In this document: piece by piece, positions 61,967 through 64,000 of the stretch
How positions within the stretch are numbered: position 1 is the stretch's first letter
Layout of the letters: each line of letters opens with the position of its first letter
From: Desulfuromonadales bacterium
GTDB taxonomy: Bacteria; Desulfobacterota; Desulfuromonadia; Desulfuromonadales; Geopsychrobacteraceae
DNA: 64,000 nucleotides
Assembly: GCA_019429255.1 (NCBI GenBank)
Contig: JAHYIY010000003.1
Location: 62,001-126,000, forward strand
Direction: 5' to 3'
Made by a program: the position numbers and the translations under genes
The notes under the pieces: model-generated
The model's database searches: none
Told to the model about the DNA's origin: nothing
Seen by the model: only the letters and a program-made list of their open reading frames with translations

Positions 61967-64000
61967 CTATAAAAACGAAACCCGCTGCCTGGGTTTGTCA
62001 GGTTCGCTCGTTGCAAGGCGTGGAGACTGAGCCTTTGCGTCCGCAGGAGATGGATCGTCAAGGATACCCAGGTTGCGTTTCAACGTGGCAACCTTTTCTG
62101 CCACATCTCGATATTTGCTGTCCTGCGCCAGCACATTGCGATAGCTGACCAGGGCATCGTAGTGGCGCTCAGCGCGCTCAAACAACAAGCCCAACTCATA
62201 ACCAAGATTCAACCGCTGGATTTCCTCCAACCGTGGCGAATCAAGGGCCTGGAGAAACATCCGCTCGGCGCTGAGATAATCGCCCTTGTCGGAAAAGGTC
62301 AAGCCTTTGAGCATCTGGCAATCAACGTAGCGGAGCGGATCTTTTTGGGCTTTCTCAAATTCACTGATAGCATCATCGAGCAATCCCATCTCACGGTAAG
62401 CTATCCCCAGATTATAATGGGACTCCATGTCGTCAGCGGCAATCTGTTCATCGACATCGGTTTTGAACACCTTTTTCTGATTGGTGTTAAATGACTGCAG
62501 CTGATCCAGTTCTGAATCAAAGTCAAAATCGCCGAAGCCTAAGCCGTCGCTCGCTTGTGAATCTGCCGCTGATAAGGTTTCCGTCTTTGGTGACTCAACG
62601 CGTCGCTGTTCTTCAATCTCCTGGAGTTTGCGCCGGCATTCCTGAGAATCAGGAGCATAGGCAAGGATGTCATTGCATAATCTTTCGGCATCGACAAATA
62701 ACCCCTGCTGCAGATAAAATTCTGCCTCCTCAAGATCAGCCTGGAGATTACTAATGTTGCGCACTGGATCGACCGGGATTTCTTTATCCGTATCGAAATG
62801 AAAGAGGGTGTCCAGCTCTACATCATCCGTCTCGAACTCATCATCAAGGTTGATACTGTCGGAAATATCGAGTTCAATGAAGGAATCCGAATGCTCCTCT
62901 TGTAGCGGAGATTCCGCTTCATCATCTCCAGGTTCAAGCAGCAGATCGATGTTGTCATCCTCAAGGATGCCATAACTGAAATCATTATCTGCGGCATCAT
63001 TTTCATCATCCTCAATATCCAGATCAACAGATCCAAGCAGAGAGTCAGACAGTATATCACCGGTGTCAATTTCGACATCGTCGTTTCGGTCGGAAATAAT
63101 ATCAAGAAGCTTACCCCCCTCTCCAGTGAGTTCATAAATGGAATCAAGGGTTTCAATGATCGCCGTCGTATGTGGCATTTCAGCATTCAAAAACTCATAA
63201 TATTCTTTGAGTTTTTCGAGGCGTCCAGCCTTGAAAAAGGCATCTTTCCACTCTTCCAACTCGTTAACGGCCAACTCATAATGCTTGTAGTCAATCTCGC
63301 ATTGGATCAGCGCTTCACGGATATCAAGATCGCTCGGGTCCATCTGCAGCAATTGTCGGTAGGATTCAACGGCGCGCAGGTAATTACCGGATTGTGCATA
63401 GCCTCTGCTGACCAGCCGTAACAGATCAGGATCTCCGGGTTTATCTTTAAGCAGGGTTTCAAGAATGGTTGTCCCGCGGGCATAATCACCTTTTTCAAAA
63501 AAGGTGTGAGCCAACCCTGTCTGCAGCTGGCGGTTGCCCGGGAAGTAAGGCAAAAACATGGTGTAGAGCTTGAGACATTTATCGAAATCACTTTTGCCCT
63601 TCAAGACATCGATGATCGCTATAATTTCTTCAAACCCTTCATCCTTACGTTCATTATTGACCAACACTTCAGCCAGTTTGACCCTGACATTGAGATTACC
63701 CGGGTCCAGGTCGCGCATTTTTTCAAGGATTTTGATCTCATCGGCAATAAGCTGGTTACGTTCATAATAATCAACGAGGCTGCGATACTCCGCCATGGCA
63801 TTGCCGATCAGGCCCTGTTTCTGGTTAAGTTCTGCCAAACGACTGTAAATGGAGAGCTGACTGGGATCGAGGCGCTGCATCTGCTTGTAGATAGCGATCG
63901 CCTTAAGATAAAAACCATTACTCGAATAATACTTGGCAATAGCTTCGTACTGCTCATAGGCTTCAGCCGTCTTACTGGTGCGCACAAACAACTCAGCCAG
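61967..64000 (-). CDS. Large TPR protein with acidic middle, 5' end missing
   Basis: Frame is open to the right edge, so the start lies outside; at least 677 residues. Repeated TPR units lie at both ends. In the middle (about residues 300-430 of the fragment) is an acidic region, very rich in aspartate and glutamate, for example DIEDDENDAADNDF. Such TPR proteins occur next to pilus- or gliding-type motors. It precedes the ExeA-like ATPase by 38 bases on the same strand, so a shared role is likely. No signal peptide can be judged because the start is missing. Confidence 0.8.
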   Translation of the reverse strand: MAELFVRTSKTAEAYEQYEAIAKYYSSNGFYLKAIAIYKQMQRLDPSQLSIYSRLAELNQKQGLIGNAMAEYRSLVDYYERNQLIADEIKILEKMRDLDPGNLNVRVKLAEVLVNNERKDEGFEEIIAIIDVLKGKSDFDKCLKLYTMFLPYFPGNRQLQTGLAHTFFEKGDYARGTTILETLLKDKPGDPDLLRLVSRGYAQSGNYLRAVESYRQLLQMDPSDLDIREALIQCEIDYKHYELAVNELEEWKDAFFKAGRLEKLKEYYEFLNAEMPHTTAIIETLDSIYELTGEGGKLLDIISDRNDDVEIDTGDILSDSLLGSVDLDIEDDENDAADNDFSYGILEDDNIDLLLEPGDDEAESPLQEEHSDSFIELDISDSINLDDEFETDDVELDTLFHFDTDKEIPVDPVRNISNLQADLEEAEFYLQQGLFVDAERLCNDILAYAPDSQECRRKLQEIEEQRRVESPKTETLSAADSQASDGLGFGDFDFDSELDQLQSFNTNQKKVFKTDVDEQIAADDMESHYNLGIAYREMGLLDDAISEFEKAQKDPLRYVDCQMLKGLTFSDKGDYLSAERMFLQALDSPRLEEIQRLNLGYELGLLFERAERHYDALVSYRNVLAQDSKYRDVAEKVATLKRNLGILDDPSPADAKAQSPRLATSEPDKPRQRVSFL

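Overview
The window looks like chromosomal core from a Gram-negative bacterium of the Desulfuromonadales/Geobacter type (Desulfobacterota). The basis is a PxxKW-type cysteine-rich small protein, an NtrC-type regulator with its kinase, a CBS-domain family II pyrophosphatase, a pyrophosphate-type phosphofructokinase, a mutL-miaA-hfq block, and base composition near 50% G+C. Outer-membrane genes (TamA, Mla/Pqi-type lipid transport, LpxH) show a double membrane. I see no rRNA, tRNA, CRISPR array, phage or transposase gene.

Layout. 1-6.5 kb (minus): the edge-cut tamA gene, an SSS-family symporter, and a methionine synthase split into two overlapping genes. 6.6-12 kb (plus): an HDOD-GGDEF protein, then a four-gene lipid-transport operon (STAS-MlaE, MlaF, MCE protein, PqiC-like lipoprotein). 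12-17.3 kb: phosphohexomutase, a LysR regulator, an OFA-type MFS transporter and the PxxKW protein, with several repeats and two small ORFs. 17.4-24.6 kb: TPR protein, gloA, lpxH, a YihY/BrkB membrane protein, a paired active/inactive M16 peptidase operon and a patatin-like phospholipase. 24.7-32.8 kb: purB, phosphofructokinase, a sigma-54 two-component pair and a polyprenyl diphosphate synthase. 33-39.5 kb: a membrane-anchored XRE regulator, CBS-pyrophosphatase, ArsR regulator, tautomerase, tyrosine-rich lipoprotein, family 4 uracil-DNA glycosylase and a zinc phospholipase C-like protein. 39.5-44.7 kb (minus): an FAD dehydrogenase, YhaM-like HD protein, MBL hydrolase and coaBC operon, and a universal stress protein. 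45-49.3 kb (minus): rlmN, mtnP, PfkB kinase, an unknown protein and a TPR lipoprotein. 49.5-56.2 kb (minus): a tightly overlapping run copA, LOG-like gene, DHH phosphoesterase, amidase, rph, rdgB, ndk. 56.3-64 kb (minus): a DUF512 protein, hfq, miaA, mutL, an ExeA-like ATPase and a TPR protein cut by the right edge.

The clearest structure not explained by genes is two families of dispersed, non-coding foldback repeats of about 150-170 bp. R1 has four copies (13.6, 16.7, 32.8, 38.4 kb). R2 has three full copies (26.2, 49.4, 60.9 kb), one remnant (15.3 kb) and one rearranged relative (44.1 kb). All lie between genes; R2 has inverted termini and a long self-complementary arm, like a MITE. Other points of interest are a probable leaderless lpxH transcript, a pyrophosphate-linked glycolysis hint (PPi-type PFK plus CBS-PPase), a one-component membrane regulator with an EF-hand/dockerin-like loop, and three candidate small proteins.

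The 290-base gap at 44737-45026 and the gap at 36580-36777 hold nothing I can recognise. Start codons are my choices from ribosome-binding sites and domain limits; where I moved a start, the entry says why.
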